NCBI GenBank assembly: GCA_045580325.1
Contig: JAZNNR010000012.1
Span: 1 to 64,000, forward strand
DNA length: 64,000 nt
Source: SIG672 sp045580325
GTDB taxonomy: Bacteria; Bacillota; Clostridia; Oscillospirales; CAG-272
Direction: 5' to 3'
Part shown: in pieces, positions 35,030 through 44,916 of the stretch
Numbering within the stretch: position 1 is the stretch's first letter
Layout: each line of letters starts with the position of its first letter
Program-made: the position numbers and the translations under genes
Notes under the pieces: generated by a model
What the model was told of the DNA's origin: nothing
The model's database searches: none
Seen by the model: the letters and a program-made list of their open reading frames with translations, nothing else

Positions 35030-38000
35030 TTATTTGCCGGAAAGTTTTCTCTTTACTGTCACAAAAACTATGCACAGTGTGAAGACCGTTGGCATAGCCA
35101 CGAGCATTATGTAATACAAAGGCTTACCTTCCTGATTTACATCTCCGTATGAGCACAAATCGCATTTCCCGTCCCTGTCGGCATCAATGTGATTTTTAAA
35201 ATCCTTTTCCCCTCTCGGTACAGTTTCTATCTCGTTTTCGGCATTTTCGTCCAAGAAAAGCTTTTCGCAGATTTCGCATTTATAGTATTCTGTTCGCGAC
35301 TCGGTAATACAGCTTCCGGGCACAGAATCGAACTTTTCGAGCGTGTGAGATGCTTTTACTGTGATTTCCTCTATACTTATCTCGACATATTTATCTTGAT
35401 AAATGAGATAGATTTTGCCGCAGAGTAAGCATTTATAATGCTCATTTATTCCGTCGATGGTGCAGTCGGCAGGCCGTGTTGAAACATAGGTGTATTCACA
35501 TATGTGGTTTTTTTCGTAAGAGCATATACTGCAAGTACCGAAAAGCGAGTCGGGTGAAATATCGTGTTCCCCAGAGATAAGAACCCTTCCGCAGCGGCAG
35601 GTCTTCTTGTGAGTATTTTCATCAAAATCCCAAGGCAGAGTATCTATACTATCCACGTGATTTGAGGTATCCTTCGGAGTATTAAGGTCGGCGGTATATA
35701 TTCTTGTGTAGCCTTCGCCGTTCTTTATGTAAAGCTTCTTGCAAGCCTCGCACTTATAATGAGCCATCTTACCCTTTGTCATACAATCGGCTGCTACTTC
35801 GGGTATTTCGGTATAGGTACAAGTGTGAATCCGCACGTACCCGCAGGTCTTGCAAGTACCGCTGAGTGCAGTTTCTGATATGGTATGCCTATTCGTCGCC
35901 AAAACCGTCCCGCATCTGCAAGTCTTTGTGTGTGAATGATCGTCATATGTCCATTTAACATCTCTCATAGAATCGACGTGATTGTTTATATCTTTTGGGA
36001 TTTCAAGATCTTTTTCGGTAATTTCTGTATATACGCCGTTATTTTTAATATATAATTTTCCGCAGTCGCTGCACTTATAGTGGAGTTTTTGACCTTTGCT
36101 GATACAGTTCGCCTCTATCTCGGCAATTTTTGTGTAGGTACAGGTGTGAATCTTAACGTATCCACAGACCGAACACGCTCCCTCAAGAGAATCAACATCT
36201 ATATCGTGCTCTTCAAAAGCAAGAACCGCCTTGCATTTACATACTTTTTTGTGTCCGCTTTCATCATGCGTCCATTCGAGCGCACTTGCCAAGTCTATGT
36301 GATTTGAGCTGTCTTTCGGTGTATCAAGGTCGGCGGTGTATATTCTTATGTAGTTTTCGCCGTTCTTTACATAGAGTTTTTTACAGACTTCGCACTTATA
36401 ATGAGCTATCTTGCCCTTCGTCATACAATCGGCCTCGACTTCAGGAATTTCAGTGTAAGTACAGACGTGTATTCTTACATATCCACAGGTCGCACACGTG
36501 CCGCTAAGTGCAGTCGAGGACATAGTATGATTGCCCGTCGCTAAAACCGTCCCGCACCTACACGTCTTCGTGTGCGAGTGATCGTCATATGTCCATTTAA
36601 CATCTCTCATAGAATCGACGTGATTGTTTATATCTTTAGGGATTTCAAGCTCGTTTTCGGTGGTTTCGGTATATATCCCATCAATTTTAACATACAATTT
36701 TCCGCAGTCATTACACTTATAATGGAGTTTTTGACCTTTGCTGATACAGTTCGCCTCTATCTCGGCAATTTTTGTGTAGGTACAGATATGGGTTTTAACA
36801 TAACCGCAGACCGAGCAAACTCCCTCAAGAGAGTCAGCATCTATATCGTGTTCTTCAGAAACAAGAACCGCCTTGCATTTACATATTTTTTTGTGTCCGC
36901 TTTCATCATGCGTCCATTCGAGCGCACTTGCCAAGTCTACGTGATTTAAGGGATTTTTAGGTGTATCAAGATCGGCGGTGTATATTCTTATATAGTTTTC
37001 GCCGTTCTTTACATAGAGTTTTTTACAGACTTCGCACTTATAATGAGCTATTTTGCCTTTCGTCATACAATCGGCTGCTACTTCGAGTATTTCGGTATAG
37101 GTACAAGTGTGAGTCCTTACATACCCACAGGTCGCACAAGTCCCGTTTAGCGCGCTTTCCGACATAGTGTGCTTTCCTGATGCCAAAACAGCTCCGCACC
37201 TACACGTCTTCGTGTGTGAGTGATCGTCATACGTCCACTTGCGGTTTCTTACAGAATCGATGTGATTGCTTGTATCTTTAGGGATTTCAAGTTCTTTTTC
37301 GGTGGTTTCGGTATATATCCCATCAATTTTAACATACAGTTTTCCACAGTCATTACACTTATAGTGAAGTTTTTGACCTTTGCTGATACAGTTCGCCTCT
37401 ATCTCGGCGATTTTTGTGTATGTGCAGGTGTGAATCTTAACGTATCCACAGACCGAACACACACCCTCAAGAGAGTCAGCATCTATATCGTGCTCTTCAA
37501 AAGCAAGAACCGCTTTGCATTTACATACCTTTTTGTGCCCGATTTCGTCATACGTCCATTCAAGCGCACTTGCCGAGTCTACGTGATTCAAGGGATTTTT
37601 AGGTGTATCAAGGTCGGCGGTGTATATTCTTATGTAATTTTCGCCGTTCTTTATATAAAGTTTCTTGCAGGCTTCACACTTATAGTGAGCTATCTTGCCT
37701 TTCGTCATACAATCGGCCTCGATCTCAGGAATTTCAGTGTAAGTGCAAGAGTGAGTCCGCACATATCCACAGGTCGCACAAGTCCCGTTTAGCGCGCTTT
37801 CCGACATAGTGTGCTTTCCTGATGCCAAAACAGCTCCGCACCTACACGTCTTCGTGTGCGAGTGATCGTCATATGTCCACGTGAGGTTTCTTACAGAATC
37901 GATGTGGTTGCTTGTATCTTTAGGGATTTCAAGCTCATTTTCGGTGGTTTCGATATATACCCCATCAATTTTAACATACAGTTTTCCACAATCATTACAC

Positions 38001-40927
38001 TTATAGTGAAGTTTTTGACCTTTGATGATACAATTTGCTTCTACCTTGGGTATTTTTGTGTATGTGCAGATATGGGTTTTAACATAGCCGCAAATCGAGC
38101 AAATACCCTCGAGTGCAGCAGCATCTATATCGTGTTCTTCAGAAACAAGGACCTCACCACATCGACAGGTCTTTTTATGCGATTTTTCATCGTGCGCCCA
38201 CTGCAGAGTATTTACGCTATCTATGTGATTTGAGCTGTCTTTCGGCGTATCAAGGTCAGCGGTGTATATTCTTATGTAGTTTTCGCCGTTCTTTATATAA
38301 AGTTTCTTGCAAGCCTCGCACTTATAATGAGCTATTTTGCCCTTCGTCATACAATCGGCCTCGACTTCAGGAATTTCAGTGTAAGTACAGACGTGTATTC
38401 TTACATATCCACAGGTCGCACACGTTCCGCTGAGCGCAGTTTCTGATATAGTATGATTGCCTGTCGCTAAAACCGTCCCGCATCTGCATGTCTTCGTGTG
38501 TGAGTGGTCATCATACGTCCACGTGAGATTTTTCACAGAATCCACGTGATTACTTGTATCTTTAGGGATTTCAAGATCTTTTTCGGTGGTTTCGGTATAT
38601 ATCCCATCAATTTTAACATACAGTTTTCCACAGTCATTACACTTATAATGAAGTTTTTGACCTTTGCTGATACAGTTCGCCTCCATCTCGGCAATTTTTG
38701 TGTAGGTACAGGTGTGGGTTTTAACATAGCCGCAAATCGAGCAAATACCCTCGAGTGCAGCAGCATCTATATCATGTCCCCCAGAAATAAGGACCTCACC
38801 ACATCGACAGGTCTTTTTATGCGATTTTTCATCGTGCGTCCACGGCAGAGTATCTACGCTATCCACGTGATTTGAGCTATCTTTCGGTGTGTCAAGATCG
38901 GCGGTGTATATTCTTATATAGTTTTCGCCGTTCTTTACATAGAGTTTTTTACAGACTTCGCACTTATAGTGAGCTATTTTGCCCTTCGTCATGCAGTCGG
39001 CTGTTACTTCGGGTATTTCGGTATAGGTACAAGTGTGAGTCCTTACATACCCACAGGTCGCACACGTTCCGTTTAGCGCGCTTTCCGACATAGTGTGCTT
39101 TCCTGATGCCAAAACAGCTCCGCATCTACACGTCTTCGTGTGTGAGTGATCGTCATACGTCCACTTGAGGTTTCTTACAGAATCGATGTGGTTGCTTGTA
39201 TCTTTAGGGATTTCAAGTTCTTTTTCGGTGGTTTCGGTATATATCCCATCAATTTTAACATACAGTTTTCCACAATCATTACACTTATAGTGAAGTTTTT
39301 GACCTTTGCTGATACAGTTCGCCTCTATCTCGGCAATTTTTGTGTAGGTACAGGTGTGGGTTTTAACATAGCCGCAAATCGAGCAAACACCCTCGAGTGC
39401 AGCAGCATCTATATCGTGTTCTTCAAAGGCAAGGACTGTTTTACATCTACATACCTTTTTATGTCCGCTTTCGTCATGCGTCCATTCGAGCGCACTTGCC
39501 GAGTATATATGGTTCAAAGGATTTTTGGGTGTTTCGAGGTCTGATACGCTGATTTCGGTATAAGCATCTCCGCTTTTTATATAAAGCTTCTCACAAACCG
39601 CACACTTATAGTGCGCTTTTCTTCCCTTTGTCATACAGTCAGAGGGTATCTCGGGAATTTCCGTGTACGTGCAAGTATGGCTCCTTTCGTAAGCACAAAC
39701 AGAGCACTCTCCTTCAAGCGCACCTGCAGAAATATCGTGTTTCCCAGAAGAAAGAACTTCTCCGCACCGACAAATTTTATAGTGCTTACTGTCATCCCAC
39801 GTCCATTCAAGCAGATCTATAGAATCAATATGATTATCGGGAGCTATTTGGTCTTCAAGCTCTGACTCTGTCTTTTCGATATACGAGTTGCCGCTTCTGA
39901 TATAGAGCTTTGAGCAGTCATTACATTTATAATGTTCTTTTTTGCCCTTTGTAACGCAGTTTCCCGTTGTAGCGTAAATTCTTGTAAGGTCATCGCAGAT
40001 GTGAATTTTATTATATCCGCATACCATACAAGTTCCTTCAAGCGCGTCCCTCTCTATATCGTGATTTTCCGAGAGTAAAACCGCGCCGCACCGACAGCTT
40101 TTCGTATGGACGTTTTCATCATATGTCCACTCTACGCTTTTTTCGTCATCTATATGATTATTTAAGTCTTTCGGGATAGTAAGCTCATCTTCTGTCGCGA
40201 CAGTCCAGATACCGTTTTCTTTATATATAAGATCACCGCATACGGTGCATACCGAATGCTCCTTTTTGCCGTCATTTATACAGTTTGCAGAAGCTTCGGG
40301 TATTATCTCCCCTGCTGTATGCTCTGTATGGAATAGATTTGTCGCCACAATATCGGTAATTTCATATTCATTTCCGTCGCCGCCTGCACAAATGCCAAAT
40401 TCTCCGCCGTAAAGCAGCCTTGTACTGAGTTTTATGTTTATCACTTCGTTGTCATTTACAAAAATTTCAACTAACCCGTCAGAAGCAAATCTTACAGATA
40501 GCCTTACCGTATTGCCCTCAAAAACCGAACCATCTACACCTGCAGATTTTACAGACGCGGCGATACCGTGTTCACTTTTATCCAGAACAATATTGGTGCC
40601 ACTAAAATACACCCTAAGGTAAAAAATATTAGAGCCAAATATGTTTTGGTACTCGCGAATTCCTTTTCCTGCAAAAACTATACCCACAGGATACTGCGCT
40701 TCTTTCACATTACTTGAAAACTCTGCGCTTATTTTTCCTTCGTGCAAAAGTTCATTTTTTATTACCATCGATTGCACGGCTGACCGAGTATAAATTCCAC
40801 CTGGTATCTCTTCAAACGTTCCTGAGATAATGGTATAACTATCCAGCGTAGAAGCAAAGACACAGTACAAGGATACAGATACAAAAACAAGTGCAAGCAG
40901 TAAAATTTTAGAAAATCTATTTATCAT
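35030..40927 (-). CDS. Giant cysteine-rich repeat surface protein
   Basis: 1965 residues. A signal peptide (1-26) is followed by a lectin/LamG-like beta domain to about 200, then 15 full repeats of about 107 residues (203-1807), one partial repeat, and a C-terminal membrane segment (about 1932-1952) with the basic tail KRKLSGK. Each repeat carries eight cysteines: HxC, C, HYKCxxC, CxC and CxxCGY, in the form HYKCNDCGKLY ... CRCGAVLA ... GTCATCGYVR. From repeat 4 on, two repeat types alternate. The paired cysteines and conserved histidines suggest small zinc-ribbon-like modules outside the cell. No sortase signal is present. The start has AGGAG, and a near-perfect promoter lies upstream. Binding partner and function are unknown. 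Confidence 0.88.
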   Translation of the reverse strand: MINRFSKILLLALVFVSVSLYCVFASTLDSYTIISGTFEEIPGGIYTRSAVQSMVIKNELLHEGKISAEFSSNVKEAQYPVGIVFAGKGIREYQNIFGSNIFYLRVYFSGTNIVLDKSEHGIAASVKSAGVDGSVFEGNTVRLSVRFASDGLVEIFVNDNEVINIKLSTRLLYGGEFGICAGGDGNEYEITDIVATNLFHTEHTAGEIIPEASANCINDGKKEHSVCTVCGDLIYKENGIWTVATEDELTIPKDLNNHIDDEKSVEWTYDENVHTKSCRCGAVLLSENHDIERDALEGTCMVCGYNKIHICDDLTRIYATTGNCVTKGKKEHYKCNDCSKLYIRSGNSYIEKTESELEDQIAPDNHIDSIDLLEWTWDDSKHYKICRCGEVLSSGKHDISAGALEGECSVCAYERSHTCTYTEIPEIPSDCMTKGRKAHYKCAVCEKLYIKSGDAYTEISVSDLETPKNPLNHIYSASALEWTHDESGHKKVCRCKTVLAFEEHDIDAAALEGVCSICGYVKTHTCTYTKIAEIEANCISKGQKLHYKCNDCGKLYVKIDGIYTETTEKELEIPKDTSNHIDSVRNLKWTYDDHSHTKTCRCGAVLASGKHTMSESALNGTCATCGYVRTHTCTYTEIPEVTADCMTKGKIAHYKCEVCKKLYVKNGENYIRIYTADLDTPKDSSNHVDSVDTLPWTHDEKSHKKTCRCGEVLISGGHDIDAAALEGICSICGYVKTHTCTYTKIAEMEANCISKGQKLHYKCNDCGKLYVKIDGIYTETTEKDLEIPKDTSNHVDSVKNLTWTYDDHSHTKTCRCGTVLATGNHTISETALSGTCATCGYVRIHVCTYTEIPEVEADCMTKGKIAHYKCEACKKLYIKNGENYIRIYTADLDTPKDSSNHIDSVNTLQWAHDEKSHKKTCRCGEVLVSEEHDIDAAALEGICSICGYVKTHICTYTKIPKVEANCIIKGQKLHYKCNDCGKLYVKIDGVYIETTENELEIPKDTSNHIDSVRNLTWTYDDHSHTKTCRCGAVLASGKHTMSESALNGTCATCGYVRTHSCTYTEIPEIEADCMTKGKIAHYKCEACKKLYIKNGENYIRIYTADLDTPKNPLNHVDSASALEWTYDEIGHKKVCKCKAVLAFEEHDIDADSLEGVCSVCGYVKIHTCTYTKIAEIEANCISKGQKLHYKCNDCGKLYVKIDGIYTETTEKELEIPKDTSNHIDSVRNRKWTYDDHSHTKTCRCGAVLASGKHTMSESALNGTCATCGYVRTHTCTYTEILEVAADCMTKGKIAHYKCEVCKKLYVKNGENYIRIYTADLDTPKNPLNHVDLASALEWTHDESGHKKICKCKAVLVSEEHDIDADSLEGVCSVCGYVKTHICTYTKIAEIEANCISKGQKLHYKCNDCGKLYVKIDGIYTETTENELEIPKDINNHVDSMRDVKWTYDDHSHTKTCRCGTVLATGNHTMSSTALSGTCATCGYVRIHVCTYTEIPEVEADCMTKGKIAHYKCEVCKKLYVKNGENYIRIYTADLDTPKDSSNHIDLASALEWTHDESGHKKVCKCKAVLAFEEHDIDVDSLEGACSVCGYVKIHTCTYTKIAEIEANCISKGQKLHYKCSDCGKLYIKNNGVYTEITEKDLEIPKDINNHVDSMRDVKWTYDDHSHTKTCRCGTVLATNRHTISETALSGTCKTCGYVRIHTCTYTEIPEVAADCMTKGKMAHYKCEACKKLYIKNGEGYTRIYTADLNTPKDTSNHVDSIDTLPWDFDENTHKKTCRCGRVLISGEHDISPDSLFGTCSICSYEKNHICEYTYVSTRPADCTIDGINEHYKCLLCGKIYLIYQDKYVEISIEEITVKASHTLEKFDSVPGSCITESRTEYYKCEICEKLFLDENAENEIETVPRGEKDFKNHIDADRDGKCDLCSYGDVNQEGKPLYYIMLVAMPTVFTLCIVFVTVKRKLSGK
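35507..39358 (-). repeat. Six-copy 642-bp higher-order tandem repeat
   Basis: Six A-B dimers of 2 x 321 bp cover exactly 3852 bases (6 x 642). The decamer CATCAATTTT recurs on the plus strand at 36679, 37321, 37963, 38605 and 39247, each 642 apart. A units read TYTKIAEIEANCISKGQK; B units read TYTEIPEVEADCMTKGKI. Older, more diverged single units (1-3) lie upstream, at 39359-40321. Confidence 0.93.
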
Positions 40928-40971
40928 AAAAACTCCTGTAATTCGACAAAAAATGACAATTATTACAGATA

Positions 40972-40999
40972 ATTATACCACACTTTAATATCTTGTCAA
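40972..40999 (-). promoter_or_regulatory. Sigma-A promoter for giant surface protein
   Basis: On the minus strand: TTGACA, 16 bases, TATAAT with TG one base before the -10. It is about 45 bases upstream of the start codon and matches the consensus hexamers exactly. Confidence 0.78.
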
Positions 41000-41022
41000 T
41001 ATTGCCCTACAGCTTTGGCGTA

Positions 41023-41062
41023 TTAAAAAAACGCTACCGCAGACATACTCTCCGCGATAGCG
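41023..41062 (-). terminator. Terminator of typA-pyk
   Basis: On the minus strand: CGCTATCGC / GCGGTAGCG, a nine-base stem with one T-G pair, then seven T. Confidence 0.82.
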
Positions 41063-41078
41063 CTATGCTTGTTTTTTA

Positions 41079-42494
41079 TTATCTGACTATTTCGACCTTG
41101 ATAGTGTTTGTGTTGCCCGGCTCTCCGTTTATCTGACCGCCCGTAAGCACTACGTTATCGCCCTTTGCAAGAGAAAATACCCTTTTCGCCTGCAAGATTG
41201 CGTGATAAAACACCACTTCGATAGAACTAAATTCCTCGCTGAGAGCAGGTGTAACACCCCAGCTGAGATTCAGCTTTCTCCACGCTTTTTCCTCGGTCGT
41301 CATACCGATTATATCGACAGGACAGCGGAATCGGCTTACCATTCTTGCTGTCTGCCCGCTTTTTGTATTGACAACTATCGTCTTTGCGCCTACGTCTATT
41401 GCCATAGCGCAGGTAGCGTGCGATATAGCGTCAAGATTGTTTTTAATTCTGAACTGAGTGCTCAAAAACCAGCTTTTATAGTCGATTCTTTTTTCGGTAA
41501 ATTCGGCGATTTCTGCCATATTTTTTACCGCTGCAACGGGATATTTTCCTGCCGCGGTTTCGCCCGAGAGCATAATTGCCGACGCTCCGTCATAGACCGC
41601 GTTTGCCACGTCCGAGATTTCGGCACGCGTCGGTCTTGGATTATGGATCATGGATTCGAGCATTTCGGTTGCCGTAATGACTCTCTTTCCGAGAAGTCTG
41701 CACTTGTTTATGAGATATTTCTGCACAGACGGCACTTCAACGAAAGGAATCTCAACTCCGAGGTCGCCACGTGCCACCATAATTCCGTCCGCAATATCAC
41801 AGATCTCCTCGATATTATCAACACCTGCGCGGTTCTCTATTTTCGCTATAATGTCTATATCAGCGCCGCCATTCCGATTGAGAAATTCGCGAACGTCTGA
41901 AATATCCTCTTTGCTTGAAACAAATGACGCGGCAACAAAATCGACGTCGTTTTCTATACCGAAAATAAGGTCGGCTTTATCCTGCTCACTGAGATATTCT
42001 CCTTCGAGAATCTTGTTCGGGAAATGCATACTCTTTCTGTCCGAAAGCTCTCCTCCGCTTATTACCTTGCAGTGAGCGTTCGTACCTTCAAGAGAAACGA
42101 CCTTAAAGCTTACAAGACCGTTATTTACAAGTATAATGTCGCCTTCGCAGAGCTCTTCTATAAGATGCTTATAGGTAACCGAAACTCTTGTCTGGTCGCC
42201 TACTATATCGTCTGTTGTGAAAATGAAATCTGCTCCGTCTTCAAGATATATCTTTTTGTTTTCAAAAGTCTTTATACGGTATTCGGGTCCTTTGGTATCA
42301 AGCATGATCGCAACAGGCATATCAAGCGCCTTGCGGACGCTCTTTATAAGCTCTATCGTAGCTTTATGCTCCTCGTGCGTGCCGTGCGAAAAGTTAAGGC
42401 GGGCTACGTTCATTCCTTCCCTGCACATCTGTGTAAGTGTTTTCTCGTTATTACAGGCAGGACCTATTGTGCATATTATCTTTGTCTTACGCAT
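41079..42494 (-). CDS. pyk: Pyruvate kinase
   Basis: Makes pyruvate and ATP from PEP and ADP in glycolysis. It has 471 residues, so it lacks the extra C-terminal PEP-utiliser domain found in Bacillus enzymes. Motifs are CTIGPACNN, ARLNFSHGTH, MLDTKGPEYRI, DIIAKIENRAGV with the catalytic lysine, MVARGDLGVEIP, ATEMLESMIHNPRPTRAE and IMLSGETAAGKYP. GGAGGT precedes the ATG. It follows typA by 24 bases, so the two are cotranscribed. Confidence 0.96.
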   Translation of the reverse strand: MRKTKIICTIGPACNNEKTLTQMCREGMNVARLNFSHGTHEEHKATIELIKSVRKALDMPVAIMLDTKGPEYRIKTFENKKIYLEDGADFIFTTDDIVGDQTRVSVTYKHLIEELCEGDIILVNNGLVSFKVVSLEGTNAHCKVISGGELSDRKSMHFPNKILEGEYLSEQDKADLIFGIENDVDFVAASFVSSKEDISDVREFLNRNGGADIDIIAKIENRAGVDNIEEICDIADGIMVARGDLGVEIPFVEVPSVQKYLINKCRLLGKRVITATEMLESMIHNPRPTRAEISDVANAVYDGASAIMLSGETAAGKYPVAAVKNMAEIAEFTEKRIDYKSWFLSTQFRIKNNLDAISHATCAMAIDVGAKTIVVNTKSGQTARMVSRFRCPVDIIGMTTEEKAWRKLNLSWGVTPALSEEFSSIEVVFYHAILQAKRVFSLAKGDNVVLTGGQINGEPGNTNTIKVEIVR

Positions 42495-42518
42495 AAGCGA
42501 CCTCCAAAGTAAAATTCG

Positions 42519-44357
42519 TTAGTTATTTGAGCCCTTAAGCTTCGCCTGAGCCTTAAGTCTGTTTGCGGTATTAAGAATACTCTTTCTTATTCTTATAGTT
42601 TTAGGTGTAACCTCGATAAGCTCGTCGGAATTTATAAATTCGATTGCTTCTTCAAGGCTCATAATTCTTGGCGGTGTGAGTATAAGCTTTTCATCTGCAC
42701 CCTTCGAGCGTACTGCCGTTAAGTGCTTTTCTTTACAGGGATTTATAGTAATATCGCCAACCTTAGGGTTTTCGCCGATTACCATTCCCTCGTAAACAGG
42801 TGTCTGTACTCCCACAAAGAGCTGACCTCTGTCCTGTGTGTTATAAAGTCCGTAAGATGTGGTTACTCCGTTTTCGGAAGCAACGAGAGAGCCTGTGAAT
42901 CTTGCGGTGATTTCGCCCTTATACGGCTGATATCCGTCGAATATCGTATTGAGGATACCCTCGCCGCGTGTATCTGTCATAAATTTGCTTCTGTAACCGA
43001 AAAGACAGCGCGCGGGAATGACGTATTCGAGCTTTGTGCGTGTTCCGTTTGCGTTTACCGACATATCAACGAACTCTCCGCGGCGTGCGCCGAGCTTTTC
43101 CATAACTGCGCCCGAAAATTCGCTTCCGACGTCGATATAAACTCTTTCCATAGGCTCACACTTGACGCCGTCGATATACTTATATATTACTCTCGGAGCA
43201 GATACGGCAACCTCAAAGCCTTCTCTTCTCATATTTTCGATAAGTATCGAAAGGTGCATTTCTCCTCTTCCCGATACCTTAAAGCTATCTGTCGTTTCGC
43301 CGTCTGTAACTCTCAGCGATACGTCCTTGAGAAGCTCGTCGTAAAGGCGCTTACGTATCTGACGCGACGTTACAAACTTACCCTCTCTTCCTGCAAACGG
43401 GCTGTCGTTTACCGAAATCGTCATTTCGAGAGTAGGCTCGCTTATCTTAACGAACGGAAGGGGTGTGGGGTCGAGAGGCGAGCATATAGTATCACCTATC
43501 GTCAGCGCCTCTGCGCCCGAGAAGCATACTATATCGCCCGGATATGCCTTATCGACCGAAACTCTGCCGAGTCCGTCGAACTGCTGAAGCGAAACGACTC
43601 TCGTTTTAGAGCGTGAATCGGGGTTGTGATAGTTGCAGATAGCAACCTCGTCGCCTACGCTTATTACACCGCGCTCGATTCTTCCTACGCCGATCCTGCC
43701 GACGTATTCGTTATAGTCTATCGAGGAAACGAGAAGCTGAAGTCCGTCGTTCTCGTCGCCCTTGGGGGGCTCTATATATTCAAGTATCGTATCGAAAAGC
43801 GGAACGAGGTCTGTTCCTACCTCGTCGGGTGAGAATGACGCTGTTCCCGCTCTTCCCGAGCAGAAAAGCATAGGAGAGTCAAGCTGTTCTTCTGTTGCTT
43901 CAAGGTCAAGAAGAAGCTCAAGGACCTCGTCAACTACCTCGTGGATTCTTGCGTCGGGCTTGTCTATCTTGTTTACTACCACGATAACTCTGTGGTTAAG
44001 CTCGAGTGCTCTCTGAAGAACGAATCTCGTCTGCGGCATAGGACCTTCTGCGGCGTCCACGAGAAGAAGAACTCCGTTTACCATTTTGAGAATTCGCTCG
44101 ACCTCACCACCGAAATCGGCGTGTCCGGGAGTGTCGATTATGTTTATTTTAGCATCTTTATAGTGAACTGCCGTATTCTTTGCGAGTATTGTTATTCCTC
44201 TTTCTCGTTCAAGGTCATTCGAGTCCATTACTCGCTCTGTCGTTGCCTGATTGTCGCGGTAAATGCCGCCCTGCTTGAGCATTTCGTCAACGAGCGTTGT
44301 TTTGCCGTGGTCAACGTGTGCAATAATCGCTATGTTTCTTAAATCGTTACGTACCAA
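42519..44357 (-). CDS. typA: Ribosome-associated GTPase TypA/BipA
   Basis: Translational GTPase of 612 residues that helps 50S assembly and growth at low temperature or stress. G1 is AHVDHGKTT, G3 is DTPGHADF (histidine present, unlike the EF-G-like protein in this window) and G4 is NKIDKPDAR. The TypA C-terminal domain is recognisable (FTGSLVASENGVTTSYGL). It starts with TTG, with AGAGGT eight bases upstream. An extended -10 (TGGTATAAT) lies about 50 bases before it. It is first in typA-pyk. Confidence 0.95.
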   Translation of the reverse strand: MVRNDLRNIAIIAHVDHGKTTLVDEMLKQGGIYRDNQATTERVMDSNDLERERGITILAKNTAVHYKDAKINIIDTPGHADFGGEVERILKMVNGVLLLVDAAEGPMPQTRFVLQRALELNHRVIVVVNKIDKPDARIHEVVDEVLELLLDLEATEEQLDSPMLFCSGRAGTASFSPDEVGTDLVPLFDTILEYIEPPKGDENDGLQLLVSSIDYNEYVGRIGVGRIERGVISVGDEVAICNYHNPDSRSKTRVVSLQQFDGLGRVSVDKAYPGDIVCFSGAEALTIGDTICSPLDPTPLPFVKISEPTLEMTISVNDSPFAGREGKFVTSRQIRKRLYDELLKDVSLRVTDGETTDSFKVSGRGEMHLSILIENMRREGFEVAVSAPRVIYKYIDGVKCEPMERVYIDVGSEFSGAVMEKLGARRGEFVDMSVNANGTRTKLEYVIPARCLFGYRSKFMTDTRGEGILNTIFDGYQPYKGEITARFTGSLVASENGVTTSYGLYNTQDRGQLFVGVQTPVYEGMVIGENPKVGDITINPCKEKHLTAVRSKGADEKLILTPPRIMSLEEAIEFINSDELIEVTPKTIRIRKSILNTANRLKAQAKLKGSNN

Positions 44358-44504
44358 GTTAATTACCTCTTACTTTAAAATTCCTATATTTATACAAACA
44401 ATTCATTATACCACATAAGGTGCGAAATTAAAATAGATTTTGTTAATTTTTTTAAATTTTTTTGAAATTTTGCGAATTTATGGATTATTTTGCGAAGGTA
44501 GCAC

Positions 44505-44533
44505 TTGAAATAGTTTTAAAATAAATGTATAAT
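44505..44533 (+). promoter_or_regulatory. Sigma-A promoter for 44575 gene and radical SAM gene
   Basis: TTGAAA, 17 bases, TATAAT, ending 41 bases before the GTG start. Confidence 0.7.
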
Positions 44534-44574
44534 AAATGTTTGGAGTGAGAATACACCGAAAGGAAAGAAAAAGA

Positions 44575-44907
44575 GTGTCGATATTCAAACGCAAACTTCC
44601 CAAAAACGAAAACAGCGTCGCGTACAGAGTCAAGATGGCGAAAACACTCGACGGGCGCGCTATAAAATACTGCACCGAGCGAAAAGACGATATTGACCTC
44701 GTCATCGGACGCGCGGGAAGCCTTACCATAAGGGACGGCGAGTTTCTCGTATTCTCCTCGGGAGATATAGTTATGCGTGCTAAGATCGAAGAGCTCAGAG
44801 CCTCCGAGCTTCTCTCGCTTGAGGGCGTTATTCTTACAGCTCCCGACCTTGAACACGGCGGAGCCGAGCGCACGATAATCGCTTATTACACTTATTACAG
44901 AAAGTAA
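44575..44907 (+). CDS. Conserved-looking small protein of unknown function
   Basis: 110 residues from a GTG at 44575, which has AAAGGAAAG upstream; an in-frame ATG at 44536 would lie within a few bases of the -10. The sequence begins with a basic stretch (FKRKLPKNE), then a compact mixed alpha/beta body (IDLVIGRAGSLTIRDGEFLV, then GDIVMRAKIEELRASEL) and ends in IIAYYTYYRK. I do not recognise a family. The strand pattern looks a little like a PH or regulatory beta-barrel. It is nine bases before the radical SAM gene and surely cotranscribed with it. Confidence 0.65.
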   Translation: MSIFKRKLPKNENSVAYRVKMAKTLDGRAIKYCTERKDDIDLVIGRAGSLTIRDGEFLVFSSGDIVMRAKIEELRASELLSLEGVILTAPDLEHGGAERTIIAYYTYYRK

Positions 44908-44916
44908 TATTTTATT

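Noticed and set aside
35507..39358. Tandem repeats considered as a CRISPR array
   Set aside because: Repeat units are 321/642 bases, coding, and adjoin directly without spacers; no cas genes are near.
36080..39544. Repeated open frames of 70-190 codons on the plus strand, opposite the giant gene
   Set aside because: They recur every 642 bases with the same shape and have no ribosome sites; they are the antisense of the repeat units. The minus-strand frame is open for 1965 codons with a signal peptide, promoter and terminator.
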